A stretch of DNA of 64,000 bases from Mycobacterium sp. 1245111.1 (GCF_001673405.1 NZ_LZLV01000005.1:1-64000), one strand, 5' to 3'; shown: positions 42,461 to 51,105, counted from the stretch's first letter. The notes: generated by a model from the letters alone, not told the origin. Translations and numbers: made by a program.

Positions 42461-42775
42461 TCAGTCCGAGGCCGGCGGCTCCTCGCCACGCAGCCGGGCC
42501 CGCAGCTGTTCGCGGTCGCGGCGGCGGCGCGCGGTGGCTTCTTCGAGGCCGGCAGTGGCCCGTCGACGCAGTGGGGCGAACAGCCACATACCCAGCGGCA
42601 TGGCGATCACCAAAGCGAACAGCAACGCAACGACGATCGGAAACTCATGCAACCCGAGCGCTCGACCGATCCCGTAGATCACCGCGGTGAGCGCGGCCAC
42701 CAACGCCAACCGCGCGAAGACGTACAGCAACACGCTGGCGACCGGGCGTCCGGCCGAGCTCTCCCGGTTTGACAC
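42461..42775 (-). CDS. DUF4229-type small membrane protein, Rv0531-like
   Basis: 104 residues from GTG 42775. Two transmembrane helices (about 14-36 and 46-66) in the pattern SVLLYVFARLALVAALTAVIYG, then a strongly basic cytosolic tail RRRATAGLEEATARRRRDRE. Same size and place as Rv0531. Function unknown. Convergent with menA; no strong hairpin separates them. Confidence 0.82.
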   Translation of the reverse strand: MSNRESSAGRPVASVLLYVFARLALVAALTAVIYGIGRALGLHEFPIVVALLFALVIAMPLGMWLFAPLRRRATAGLEEATARRRRDREQLRARLRGEEPPASD

Positions 42776-42822
42776 ACTGCGAGCCTAGGTCGCCGCGTAT
42801 ATTCGGACCAAGGAGGTGTTGA

Positions 42823-42984
42823 GTGCTGTACCTGCTCCTGATCTTCGTCCTGGGATCGTTGGTATACATCGGCGTGCGCGTGGCTCGCGCTCAGCTCAAC
42901 CGCCCGAAGAGCCGCGTCATCGGACCCGACGACGATCCGGACTTCTTGTGGCGGTTGAGCCACGGTGACAACAACCCGCGTTAG
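42823..42984 (+). CDS. 53-residue single-helix membrane protein (Rv0530A-like)
   Basis: 53 residues from GTG 42823, preceded by a near-ideal AAGGAGGT ribosome site. An N-terminal transmembrane helix (LYLLLIFVLGSLVYIGVRV, about 2-20) is followed by a basic stretch (RAQLNRPKSR) and an acidic-then-aromatic end (DDDPDFLWRL). Too short for ordinary ORF cut-offs but with the best ribosome site in the area. I recall a similar small mycobacterial gene beside Rv0530. Function unknown. Confidence 0.75.
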   Translation: MLYLLLIFVLGSLVYIGVRVARAQLNRPKSRVIGPDDDPDFLWRLSHGDNNPR

Positions 42985-43044
42985 CGCTCAGGTTCGATTT
43001 GCCCAACTCCTCCTCAGGCCGTACCGGCCTGCATCGTCGTTGAG

Positions 43045-44325
43045 CTAAATGAAGTGCTCGTTGGACCGACGCAGATCACTCGGAAAACCGTCGGCGACAA
43101 CGGCTGCCAACTCGATCAGCGCTTCGCGGGTGTCCCGCCGAAGCGCGTCCAGGTCGATCTCGGCACCCTCTTCGAGATGCGGGTCGAACGGCACCAAACG
43201 CACTGCGCGACAACGCCTTGAGAAGTGGTCCACCACTTTCTGCATGTCGACCTTGCCGGACCGCGGCCGCACCGCGTTGATTACCGCGATGGAATTGCTG
43301 ACCAGCTCTTCATGGCCGTGCGCGTCGAGCCAGTCCAACGTGGCTGAGGCACTTCGCGCCCCGTCGATCGAGCCCGAGCTGACCACCACCAATGCGTCGG
43401 CCTTGTCCAGCACCGCCGACATCGCGGAGTGCAAAAGCCCTGTACCACAGTCGGTTAGCACCAAGCCGTAGAACCGCTCGAGGATCTCCAACGTCTTGGC
43501 ATAGTCGTCTGCGCTGAACGCCTCCGACATCGCCGGATCACTGTCGGAGGCAAGAACTTCCAGCCGGCTTCGGCCTTGGGAGGTGTAGCTGCGGACGTCG
43601 CTGTAGCGTTCGATGCCCTCGGCGTCGCGCAGCAGATGCCGCACGGTGGCGGGTGTTTCCAGCGGCACCTTCTGGCTCAGTGTGCCGCGGTCGGGGTTGG
43701 CGTCCACGGCCACCACCCGGTCGCCGCGGATCGAGGCGAAGGTCGCGCCGAGCGTGGCGGTGATGGTGGTCTTGCCGACGCCGCCCTTCAACGACAGCAT
43801 CGCGACTCGATAGCACCCGCGCAGCGGCCGGTTTACCTGAACGGTCAGGTCGTTGTAACGCATGGTGCGTGGGCTCTCGCCGACGTTGATCAGTTGCCCG
43901 GACAGCCGGTAGAGCCAGCGGCGCCAACCCTCCGTCGGCGCCGGCTTGACGTGCCGCAGCAACGTGCTGGTGGACAGCTCCGGGTACCGCGACGGCGGGA
44001 CGTGCTGCTGCGAAAGTCCGGCGTCGGCCGGCGGGCCGCCGGCCGGTCCGCCGTAGTTGCCGTAGACGCGGCGCGGGGCATCCGGGGATTCCACGACGCG
44101 AGGAAGACCTTGATACGGCGTCTCGGCCCAAGCCCGCGGCTCGACACGGGTCTCCGGGAGCGGTGCGTTCTGGGTGGAGTTGTCGCCGAAACGGCGTTCG
44201 GTCCGGAATCCGGCAAACGCCCGGGTTGGCGGCTCAGCGGGCGGCGGTGATTGCGGCGGAAGCTGTGTGGTCGGATGGTCTCCGCGACGGTCGGCGTTCG
44301 CGTCCTGTGTCGGATGGTCAGCCAC
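43045..44325 (-). CDS. MinD/ParA-like ATPase with proline-rich N-terminus, Rv0530-like
   Basis: 426 residues from GTG 44325 with GAGGGG upstream. Residues 1-120 are disordered and proline-rich (LPPQSPPPAEPP); a middle segment TEGWRRWLYRLSGQLINVG recurs in ESX-linked EspI-like proteins. The ATPase starts at about 172: deviant Walker A LKGGVGKTTIT with K185, VVAVDANPDRGTL, and TDCGTGLLHSAM. Such proteins act in ESX secretion or as polarity/partition ATPases; here there is no ESX gene next to it. It follows ccsB on the same strand by about 98 bp. The task is unknown. Confidence 0.87.
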   Translation of the reverse strand: MADHPTQDANADRRGDHPTTQLPPQSPPPAEPPTRAFAGFRTERRFGDNSTQNAPLPETRVEPRAWAETPYQGLPRVVESPDAPRRVYGNYGGPAGGPPADAGLSQQHVPPSRYPELSTSTLLRHVKPAPTEGWRRWLYRLSGQLINVGESPRTMRYNDLTVQVNRPLRGCYRVAMLSLKGGVGKTTITATLGATFASIRGDRVVAVDANPDRGTLSQKVPLETPATVRHLLRDAEGIERYSDVRSYTSQGRSRLEVLASDSDPAMSEAFSADDYAKTLEILERFYGLVLTDCGTGLLHSAMSAVLDKADALVVVSSGSIDGARSASATLDWLDAHGHEELVSNSIAVINAVRPRSGKVDMQKVVDHFSRRCRAVRLVPFDPHLEEGAEIDLDALRRDTREALIELAAVVADGFPSDLRRSNEHFI

Positions 44326-44423
44326 GTGAAAAATCCCCTCGTTGCAACACTCGGGTCGCTAGTTGTCGAACAGTGCTATTGATCGAACATAGCTCAGCAC
44401 CCTGGGAAGCCGCTGAGCTGCGC

Positions 44424-45389
44424 TTATCCAACTCCGGCGTACGAATGCAGGCCGACGGTGACCAGGTTGACGAAGAACAGGTTGAACACCATGGCCACGA
44501 AACCAACCACGTTGATCCAGGCCGCTTTCCGGTCCCGCCACCCGGCCGTCGACCGGGCATGCAGGTACGCGGCGTACACCACCCATGCGATGAAGGCCAC
44601 AGTCTCCTTCGGGTCCCAGCCCCAGTACCGGCCCCAGGCCTCCTCGGCCCAGATCGCGCCGAAAATCACCCCGAAACCGAACACCGGGAACCCGAAGATC
44701 GTGGTCCGGTACGCGATCCGGTCCAGCGTCTGCGCGTCCGGCAGACGCTGCACGAGCTGGGCGAACCTGCCCTGGGCGGTCGGCTCGCCCAACCGCGACG
44801 TGCGCAGAAGAAACAGAATGCTGGCCACGCCCGCGACCATGAACACCCCGGATCCGAGGCTCACCACCGAGACGTGAATGGGCAGCCAGTAGGACTGCAG
44901 CGCGGGCATCACCGGGGCGGCATTGGTGTAGAGCCAGCGCCCGGACACGGTCAGCAAAATCAGCACCGGCAGCAGTAGAAACACCCACAGCGGGCGGTAC
45001 TGCGGGCGGCGCAGCACGATCGCGCCGGCGACCAGCCCGCAGAAGCAGGTCAGGTTGATGAACTCGTACATGTTGCCCCACGGCACCCGCTGGGTGGCCA
45101 GCCCGCGCAGCACGATGCAGCCGAACAGCAGCACGATCCCGGAGTAGACCAGGAACAGCCCGGCCCGCCCGACGCGTTCGTCGACGGGCCGTCGCGGGGC
45201 CTCGGTCACCACGCCGGGGGTTGCGCTGCCGGCGCCCACTCCTACCAGTTCACGATCGCTTGTGCGGCTACGGGTGTAGGCGAGTTCGACGGCCAGCAGC
45301 AGCAGGGCGACGACCATGATCACCACCGCGGAGGTGAACGCCCAGTCGGAGTTGCGCGCCAGCCCGAGGTGGATGTGCGTGGTGTTCAC
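44424..45389 (-). CDS. ccsA: Cytochrome c biogenesis protein CcsB (CcsA/ResC), haem delivery
   Basis: 321 residues from GTG 45389, overlapping the resB stop (GTGA). One N-terminal helix (about 17-37), a variable loop with GVGAGSATPGVVTEAPRR, then six or seven more helices. The haem-handling tryptophan-rich motif is WGRYWGWDPKETVAFIAW near 253-270, with flanking histidines in LPIHVSVVSLGSGVF and VGLHSYAG. With ResB it forms the system II cytochrome c synthetase that moves haem outward and attaches it to apocytochrome. Counterpart of Rv0529. Confidence 0.95.
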   Translation of the reverse strand: MNTTHIHLGLARNSDWAFTSAVVIMVVALLLLAVELAYTRSRTSDRELVGVGAGSATPGVVTEAPRRPVDERVGRAGLFLVYSGIVLLFGCIVLRGLATQRVPWGNMYEFINLTCFCGLVAGAIVLRRPQYRPLWVFLLLPVLILLTVSGRWLYTNAAPVMPALQSYWLPIHVSVVSLGSGVFMVAGVASILFLLRTSRLGEPTAQGRFAQLVQRLPDAQTLDRIAYRTTIFGFPVFGFGVIFGAIWAEEAWGRYWGWDPKETVAFIAWVVYAAYLHARSTAGWRDRKAAWINVVGFVAMVFNLFFVNLVTVGLHSYAGVG

Positions 45390-46981
45390 GGGTTACTCCT
45401 TCCGGTCGCGATCGGCTCGGCCTGCGTCACGCTCAGCCCCTCTTCGAGACGCGCCACAAGCCGCTCGAATTCGTCGCCCCAGCCGGCGTTGTCGGTCCGC
45501 GCCAAACCGCCTACCTGGACGTTGACCGTACCTGGCGTCGCCGTCTGCAGCCGCACCCAGACCCGGCGACGACGCACCAGCAGCGACACCACCAGCCCGG
45601 CCATCATCGCCATTGCCGACACCAGCACCCAGATCTGTCCAGGGTCGTGGGAGACCTGCAGGTTGACGAACGGCACCGCGCCGTCGAAGCGCACGATAGT
45701 GCCCGCCGCGGGCCCCTCGTCGATGCGAACCTGCTGGCCGATGCGCAGGTTGACCCGTTTGACCCGGGTGATCCGGTGCTGGTCGATCAGGCGCGGGTCG
45801 AGGGTGTACAGCGACTGCGGCCGGCCGCTGTCCAGGCCGGTGTCGCCGGAGTAGATGTCGACGGCGACCGCGGGGGCGATCAGCGCGGGGAAGCTCGACG
45901 ACAGCAGCTTGCCGTCGAGTTGCTCGGTAGGTGCGAGCAGACCGGTGATCGCGATCTGATGCTGACGACGCTCGGCGGCGTTGGGATACGTCCCGGCGGG
46001 TGGGTCGATGCGCGCGACGCCCGACGACAGCAGCGTTCGCGGGTTGTCGGGTCGCCATTGCACGGTCGACGTGCGGACCTGCCCGTCGGGGAAGACGACG
46101 CTGAACGTCGGCGCGTAGCCGTGGCCCTGCAGGTACACCCGGTCGCCGCCGACCCGCAGCGGGTGGTTGACCTCCAGCCGGTAGGGCCGCCAGCTGCCGA
46201 CGGTGAGGTCGCGACCGGATTGGTAGTCGATGTCGGCGGCGAACGACGTGGCCTGCCCGGACGGCAGGTACTTGGCCTTGAAGTCGTTGACGCGCAGGCA
46301 GATTGGATGCAAGGAGGTGCCGTCGACGGTGTTGCCGGCACGGAACGAGTCGAACGCGGCAGGTGATGCCGAGCAGAAGCCCGGTCCGCCGTCGGCGATC
46401 ACGACGACGTTGCCCTCGTAGCCGAATAGCTTGCCGGCGGCGACCGCGACGAGCAGGCCCAGCAGCGAGAAATGGAAGACCAGGTTGCCGAATTCGCGCA
46501 GATAGCCCTTCTCGGCGGAGATTTCGATGGTGTCGCCGCGACGGACGATCGTGCGCCATCCGCGCAGCCGTTCGGTCATGGCGGTGGCCACCTTGTCGGC
46601 GTCACCGGCGATGCTGGCCACGGCGTGCTTGGGCAGCCGCGTCAGGTTGCGGGGCGCGGGCACCGGGGTCGCCCGCGTGCTGCGCGCGTGCTCGATCATC
46701 CGGGGCGTCAGGCAACCCAGCAGCGAGATGAACAGCAGCGTGTAGATCGCAGTGAACCAGAAGCTGCCAAACACGTTGAACGCCTGAACCTTATCCAGCA
46801 GCGGGCCGATCTTGGGGTGGGCGGCCAGGTAGTCGTCGACCTTGCTCGCGTTCAGGCTGCGCTGCGGCAGCAGTGCGCCCGGCATCGCGCCCAGCGCCAG
46901 CAGGAACAGCAGCACCAGCGCCGTGCCCATCGAGGTGAGCGCCCGCCAGGTGTTGCGGGCGTAGGCCAATACGCGGCTCAA
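45386..46981 (-). CDS. resB: Cytochrome c biogenesis protein ResB (Ccs1)
   Basis: 531 residues from TTG 46981, whose start overlaps the ccdA stop (TTGA); no better start is near. ResB layout: transmembrane helices at about 12-32, 66-85 and 165-185, a large extracytoplasmic domain (about 190-450, with DIDYQSGRDLTVGSWRPYRLEVNHPLR-type segments read in parts), and a last helix near 455-475 followed by a cytosolic tail. Binds haem with CcsB for cytochrome c assembly. Counterpart of Rv0528; 531 versus 529 residues. Confidence 0.93.
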   Translation of the reverse strand: MSRVLAYARNTWRALTSMGTALVLLFLLALGAMPGALLPQRSLNASKVDDYLAAHPKIGPLLDKVQAFNVFGSFWFTAIYTLLFISLLGCLTPRMIEHARSTRATPVPAPRNLTRLPKHAVASIAGDADKVATAMTERLRGWRTIVRRGDTIEISAEKGYLREFGNLVFHFSLLGLLVAVAAGKLFGYEGNVVVIADGGPGFCSASPAAFDSFRAGNTVDGTSLHPICLRVNDFKAKYLPSGQATSFAADIDYQSGRDLTVGSWRPYRLEVNHPLRVGGDRVYLQGHGYAPTFSVVFPDGQVRTSTVQWRPDNPRTLLSSGVARIDPPAGTYPNAAERRQHQIAITGLLAPTEQLDGKLLSSSFPALIAPAVAVDIYSGDTGLDSGRPQSLYTLDPRLIDQHRITRVKRVNLRIGQQVRIDEGPAAGTIVRFDGAVPFVNLQVSHDPGQIWVLVSAMAMMAGLVVSLLVRRRRVWVRLQTATPGTVNVQVGGLARTDNAGWGDEFERLVARLEEGLSVTQAEPIATGRSNP

Positions 46982-47739
46982 ATCGGCAACCTCACATCCG
47001 AGACGAACCCGTCGCGTAGCCAGGACACGAAGTCGTTCCAGCCGCCGCTGACCAGAGCGACACCAACCGCGATCAGCAGCACGCCGCCGAAGATCTGCAG
47101 GGCCCGGGTGTGCCGACGCAGCCAACCCAGACCCGCGACCGCCGAGGCTGATCCAAAAGCCAACAGCACGAACGGGATTCCCAGACCCAGGCAGTAGGCG
47201 ATCACCAGCACGATGCCGCGGGCCACGCTGGCGCCGTCGGTCGCCGACGCGACGGTGACGACTCCGGCCAGCGTCGGGCCCAGACACGGCGTCCAGCCCA
47301 GCGCGAACACCGCACCCAGCAGGGGCGCGCCGGCCAGCGTCGACAACTGCTGCGGCGCGAACCGGAACTGGCGTTGCAGCGCCGGGACGTAGCCCACGAA
47401 CACCAGACCCATCAGGATGGTGAGGAGCCCGCCGACCCGTTGCAGCACAACCTGATTGGTGATCAGGGTGGTGGTCATGCCCAACACGGCTACCGTGCCG
47501 AGCAGGAACACCGCGGTGAACCCGGCGACGAACAATGCGGCCGACCCGGTCACCCGCCAGCGCGCATGCGGCGGCGCATTCTCCGACTCGTCGACACCGA
47601 CCACCGCGGCCAGATACGACAGGTAGCCCGGCACCAGCGGCACCACACACGGCGAGGCGAACGACACCAGTCCGGCCAGCACGGACACCGCTAGCGCGAG
47701 CAGAAGCGGTCCGGCCGTGGCGGTTTCGGTGAGGCTCAT
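46978..47739 (-). CDS. ccdA: Thiol-disulfide transporter CcdA
   Basis: 253 residues from ATG 47739, overlapping the resA-like stop (ATGA). Six transmembrane helices with the two redox cysteines C31 (SFASPCVVPLVPGYLSY) and C152 (LGWTPCLGPTLAGV), each in the canonical P-C context. It passes electrons from cytosolic thioredoxin to extracytoplasmic thioredoxin-like proteins such as the ResA-like protein encoded just upstream, keeping apocytochrome c cysteines reduced. Counterpart of Rv0527. Confidence 0.95.
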   Translation of the reverse strand: MSLTETATAGPLLLALAVSVLAGLVSFASPCVVPLVPGYLSYLAAVVGVDESENAPPHARWRVTGSAALFVAGFTAVFLLGTVAVLGMTTTLITNQVVLQRVGGLLTILMGLVFVGYVPALQRQFRFAPQQLSTLAGAPLLGAVFALGWTPCLGPTLAGVVTVASATDGASVARGIVLVIAYCLGLGIPFVLLAFGSASAVAGLGWLRRHTRALQIFGGVLLIAVGVALVSGGWNDFVSWLRDGFVSDVRLPI

Positions 47740-48320
47740 TTCTCGGCCGCGATCCGCTCCACCACCGGCTGCAGATCCTCGGCGAGCAGTTCGCGCAGGA
47801 ATACCGCGGCGACGCGGTGCTGACGGTCCAGCACCACTGTCGATGGGATGACAGACGTCGGGTATTTGCCACCGAAGGCGAGCATCGTGCGCATCGCCGG
47901 GTCGTAGATCGACGGGTAGGTCACCTTGCGGTCTTTGACGAAGTCCTGCGCGGCCTCGCGGTTGTTGTCGCGCACGTCGATACCGAGCATCGCGACACCT
48001 TCGGCGTGGGTGGCGTCGTACACCTTCTGCAGCGCGGACGCTTCGGCGCGGCACGGCCCACACCACTGGCCCCAGACATTGATGACGACGAGGTTGCCGA
48101 CGAAGTCATCCGCCGTCACCGTTCGGTTCGGATCCATCAGGTCAGGACCGGAAATCAGCCCGGGCCTGCCGCGGCGGTCGGGCGGGTTGTAGAAGATGTC
48201 GGTTTTGCCTCCGGGAGAGACGAATTCGAAGCTGCCGCCCTGCGCGACGGCGTCGTCGCCGGTGGAGCAGCCGGCCAACAGACCGACCACTACGAGGACG
48301 ACGAACGCCAGCCTGGTCAA
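47736..48320 (-). CDS. ResA/TlpA-like thioredoxin lipoprotein
   Basis: 194 residues from TTG 48320, overlapping the preceding stop (TTGA). Lipoprotein signal with lipobox LLAGC (C18), so anchored outside the membrane. Thioredoxin domain with active site WGQWCGPCRAEA (C87, C90), and cis-Pro in SVIPSTVVLD. It likely reduces apocytochrome c haem-binding cysteines, taking electrons from CcdA. Counterpart of Rv0526, which I recall as slightly longer at the N-terminus, so the start is uncertain by a few codons. Confidence 0.9.
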   Translation of the reverse strand: MTRLAFVVLVVVGLLAGCSTGDDAVAQGGSFEFVSPGGKTDIFYNPPDRRGRPGLISGPDLMDPNRTVTADDFVGNLVVINVWGQWCGPCRAEASALQKVYDATHAEGVAMLGIDVRDNNREAAQDFVKDRKVTYPSIYDPAMRTMLAFGGKYPTSVIPSTVVLDRQHRVAAVFLRELLAEDLQPVVERIAAEK

Positions 48321-48925
48321 CGCAGTGCCGGCTCCATGTACAGCACGTCGACCAGTCGGTCGCCGTCGTAGACCAGAGACGTCACCGATCCCACCGCACA
48401 CTCGCGGCGGCGCGGGTCGTGCCAGAGCCGTTTGCCGGTGAGCGACAGCCGACCCGTCCACACCGGAAGCTGATGGCTGACGCAGACGGCTTCATGCCCG
48501 GTTGCGCGGGCCCGCGCTTTGTCGATCGCGGTGGTCATGCGGGCGGCGATCTGCTTGTACGGCTCGCCCCACGACGGGGTGAACGGGTTGCGCAGCTGCC
48601 ACCAGAACCGCGGATCGCGCCAGGCGCCGTCACCGGGGCTCACCCGCCTACCCTCGAAGAAGTTGGCCGACTCGATCAGGTCGGGGTCGGTGTCGATGGT
48701 GAGGTTGTGCCGCGCCGCGATCGGCGCGGCGGTCTCCTGCGCACGCTGCAGCGGCGAGGCGATGACGGCAACGACGTCGCGGTCGGCCAGCGCGTCCGCT
48801 ACCGCCTGTGCCTGTCGATTTCCCTTGTCGGACAACCGGAATCCAGGCAGTCGCCCGTACAGCACACCATCCGGGTTGTGCACCTCGCCGTGGCGAATCA
48901 GGTGGATGCGGGTCTGTTCGGCCAT
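48317..48925 (-). CDS. Histidine phosphatase (phosphoglycerate-mutase-like), Rv0525-type
   Basis: 202 residues from ATG 48925, sharing one base with the hemL stop (TGATG). RHG motif in IHLIRHGEVHNPDGVLYGRLPG (catalytic His near 11), SPLQRAQETA (arginine-glutamate), and the second histidine in CVSHQLPV near 150. Length 202 equals Rv0525 as recalled. The branch is phosphatase rather than mutase. Its position inside the haem / cytochrome c operon is conserved, but its substrate is unknown. Confidence 0.9.
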   Translation of the reverse strand: MAEQTRIHLIRHGEVHNPDGVLYGRLPGFRLSDKGNRQAQAVADALADRDVVAVIASPLQRAQETAAPIAARHNLTIDTDPDLIESANFFEGRRVSPGDGAWRDPRFWWQLRNPFTPSWGEPYKQIAARMTTAIDKARARATGHEAVCVSHQLPVWTGRLSLTGKRLWHDPRRRECAVGSVTSLVYDGDRLVDVLYMEPALR

Positions 48926-50280
48926 CAGGGTTTGGTCTCCTTGGCTGCGGCCTCGGCGGCCGCGGGCAGTGCGTCGGCGATCCGGGCGAACGCAGCGTCG
49001 TCGAGCGCCGCCGAAACGAACCAGGCTTCGAAGGCACTGCATGGCGGATACACCCCACCGTCGAGCAGCGCATGGAAGAACGGTGCGAAACGCCAGGTTT
49101 CGCTGGCGCGCGCCGACGCGAAGTCGGTCACCGGCGCGTCACCGAAGAACACGCTGAGCATGTTCCCGGCGCGTGGAATCTGATGTGGCACGCCGGCTTC
49201 GGTAAGCGCAAGCGACAGCAGACCAGCGAGTCGGTCGGCGTTGGCGTCGAGCGCGGCGTACACCGCGTCGTCGGCCGCCCGCAGCGTGGCCAGGCCGGCG
49301 GCAACGGCCACCGGGTTACCGGACAGCGTGCCGGCCTGATACACCGGCCCCAGCGGCGCGAGCCGTTGCATCACCTCAGCGCGACCACCGAACGCCGCGG
49401 CGGGTAGGCCACCGCTCATCACCTTGCCGAAGGTGAATAGGTCGGCGTCGACGGGATCGACTCCGTACCAACCACTTCGGCTGATCCGGAAGCCGGTCAT
49501 CACCTCGTCGACGATCAGCAATGCGCCGTGTTGGGCGGTGATGTTTCGCAGGTCGGCGTTGAAACCCGCGGCGGGCGGGACAACGCCCATATTGCCAGGG
49601 CTGGCCTCGGTGATCACCGCCGCGATCTGGTCGCCGAACTCCTCGAAGGTCCGCCGCACCGCATCAATGTCGTTGTACGGCAGCACGATTGTGTCGGCGG
49701 CGGTGGCACCGGTGACGCCCGGCGAGGACGGCAGACCCAGTGTTGCGACGCCGGAGCCGGCGTCGGCCAGCAGCGCATCGACATGGCCGTGGTAGCAGCC
49801 GGAGAATTTCACGATCTTGGCTCGGCCGGTGAATCCGCGAGCCAGCCGCACCGCGCTCATGGTGGCCTCGGTACCGGAGTTGACCAGCCGGATCAGGTCC
49901 ACGGGGGCGACCCGGTCGATGATCTCGGCGGCGAGTTCGCTTTCGGCGGGCGTCGGCGCCCCGAACGACAGCCCGCTGCTGGCGGCCTTGGTGACCGCGC
50001 CGACCACCGACGGGTGCGCGTGGCCGAGAATCATCGGGCCCCACGAGCAGACCAGGTCGACGTAGCGGTTGCCGTCGGCGTCGGTGAGCCAGTAGCCATG
50101 GGCCTCGGTGATGAAGCGGGGGGTGCCGCCGACGGCCTGGAAGGCCCGGACCGGTGAATTCACGCCACCCGGAATGACCGCGCTGGCAGCGTCGAACAGC
50201 TTCGACGAGACCTCGGTGCGCTGCGACGATGCAGGCCGAGCAGCGGCCTGAGGAGGAGCCGCGCGATCTTGTCCATGCAC
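48925..50280 (-). CDS. hemL: Glutamate-1-semialdehyde 2,1-aminomutase
   Basis: 451 residues from GTG 50280. Fold-I PLP enzyme: [66 protein letters not shown] and the PLP lysine K286 in [13 protein letters not shown]. It converts glutamate-1-semialdehyde to 5-aminolevulinate, feeding HemB at the far end of this window. Heads the six-gene haem/cytochrome c unit. A BlaI/CopY-like palindrome lies 35 bp upstream of the start. Confidence 0.96.
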   Translation of the reverse strand: MHGQDRAAPPQAAARPASSQRTEVSSKLFDAASAVIPGGVNSPVRAFQAVGGTPRFITEAHGYWLTDADGNRYVDLVCSWGPMILGHAHPSVVGAVTKAASSGLSFGAPTPAESELAAEIIDRVAPVDLIRLVNSGTEATMSAVRLARGFTGRAKIVKFSGCYHGHVDALLADAGSGVATLGLPSSPGVTGATAADTIVLPYNDIDAVRRTFEEFGDQIAAVITEASPGNMGVVPPAAGFNADLRNITAQHGALLIVDEVMTGFRISRSGWYGVDPVDADLFTFGKVMSGGLPAAAFGGRAEVMQRLAPLGPVYQAGTLSGNPVAVAAGLATLRAADDAVYAALDANADRLAGLLSLALTEAGVPHQIPRAGNMLSVFFGDAPVTDFASARASETWRFAPFFHALLDGGVYPPCSAFEAWFVSAALDDAAFARIADALPAAAEAAAKETKP

Positions 50281-50314
50281 GTGCTCCAGTGTCCCAGCCG
50301 CGGAGAAAGTGTCG

Positions 50315-50329
50315 ACTACAGGGTGTAGT
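50315..50329. promoter_or_regulatory. BlaI/CopY-like palindrome upstream of hemL
   Basis: ACTACA-GGG-TGTAGT, a perfect 15-bp dyad with TACA/TGTA arms like those of BlaI/MecI/CopY operators, 35-49 bases upstream of the hemL start. It would sit in or near the hemL promoter and could control the whole hemL-to-ccsB unit. No blaI gene is in the window. Confidence 0.6.
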
Positions 50330-50401
50330 TGTTCCGCCGATCGTCACATCCGCCACACCAGCCCCGTCCGGGTGGGGTGACCGGGGCAGATCAACGCATT
50401 G

Positions 50402-50524
50402 TCAGTCGATTACCCATTCGAGCTCGACGACGTGCGGGTAGTCGTCCTCCGGTAACGGCACGAGCTGATGCTGGTCGGCCCAATCCAGCGGGTCGACCTC
50501 GACGGGCAGCGCATCGAGTTCCAT
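50402..50524 (-). CDS. 40-residue acidic protein of unknown function
   Basis: 40 residues from ATG 50524, preceded by GGGGAGG at a good distance. Strongly acidic with LDALPVEVDPLDWADQ, VPLPEDDYPHVVELEW and the end VID; no membrane segment. I recall similar short acidic sequences (DV-DQ ... VPL-EDDYP) in other mycobacterial hypotheticals, but cannot name a family. It is the last and best-supported of a row of tiny ORFs on this strand. Confidence 0.55.
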   Translation of the reverse strand: MELDALPVEVDPLDWADQHQLVPLPEDDYPHVVELEWVID

Positions 50525-50539
50525 GGCGATCCTCCCCTT

Positions 50540-50629
50540 CTATGTGTCGTCGAAATTTTTGAGGAACCGGCCCGCCGCGGGAAAGCCCCGGACGGGGGGC
50601 GGCGCCGCAGCTTCCATGCGCGCCGACAT
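50540..50629 (-). CDS. Possible 29-residue ORF
   Basis: 29 residues from ATG 50629 to TAG 50540, in the row of tiny minus-strand ORFs; basic with PPPVRGFPAAGRFLKNFDD. The GGGTTGA before it is only a fair ribosome site. Proline- and arginine-rich shadow composition is common in GC-rich DNA, so it may not be real. Confidence 0.25.
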   Translation of the reverse strand: MSARMEAAAPPPVRGFPAAGRFLKNFDDT

Positions 50630-50652
50630 TCAACCCGGCGACGGGCCGGTCT

Positions 50653-51027
50653 TTATTGCTGCGATGACATCACCTCCTCGCGTCGGTGTTGGTCGGTGCG
50701 GTGTACCGGAGGGCCCCGCTCGACGGCGCGCACCGCCTGCGGCGGGACGCGCCACCGTCCGCTTGGCTCCAACCAAGCCCGACCAGCGGACCGGGGCCCA
50801 CGCAGGGCACGCCCAGTCGCTGGTGGTGCCGGCCGCTGGCGACAGGTGAGCCGTGCTGCTGCGTCGCACAAGATGGCGTCGACCTCGATGAACAGCGCGA
50901 TTTCCTCGGGTGGGGGCAGCAACTGGACCCAAGGGCGACTATCTGAATATTCGCTGTCCACCGGCGCCGCCGTGCGCTTCCATGGCATCAGCACTGGCTC
51001 ACTGACCGTCAGCATCTGACCGGCCAA
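50653..51027 (-). CDS. Hypothetical protein of the short-ORF cluster (about 120 aa)
   Basis: 124 residues from TTG 51027, which directly follows the stop of the 25-residue ORF (TGATTG), or 120 from ATG 51015. The N-terminal half has a non-random look (VDSEYSDSRPWVQLLPPPEE then IALFIEVDAILCDAAARL), and the C-terminal half is basic and low-complexity, ending REEVMSSQQ. I recall mycobacterial hypotheticals with this SRPWVQLLPPPEE ... FIEVDAILC pattern, but no function. Frames on the other strand are also open here, so coding status is likely but not certain. Confidence 0.5.
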   Translation of the reverse strand: MAGQMLTVSEPVLMPWKRTAAPVDSEYSDSRPWVQLLPPPEEIALFIEVDAILCDAAARLTCRQRPAPPATGRALRGPRSAGRAWLEPSGRWRVPPQAVRAVERGPPVHRTDQHRREEVMSSQQ

Positions 51028-51105
51028 TCAGGCGTAAAGGACCTGCAGTCTGTCATATCGGGGGGACTGATTCCCACCCCGGAAAATCGTGCGATTCGCC
51101 AACAT
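51028..51105 (-). CDS. 25-residue ORF with strong ribosome site
   Basis: 25 residues from ATG 51105 to TGA 51028, preceded by GGGAGGTGG eight bases upstream and by a good promoter 70 bases upstream. It is basic and tyrosine-containing (LANRTIFRGGNQ, then YDRLQVLYA). Its stop abuts the TTG start of the next ORF. Could be a small protein or a leader peptide governing the downstream frame. Confidence 0.45.
   Translation of the reverse strand: MLANRTIFRGGNQSPRYDRLQVLYA

Noticed and set aside
50630-50932. Overlapping minus-strand frame of about 100 codons in the short-ORF cluster
   Set aside because: No ribosome site, arginine- and proline-rich; it overlaps the more plausible 120-residue frame.
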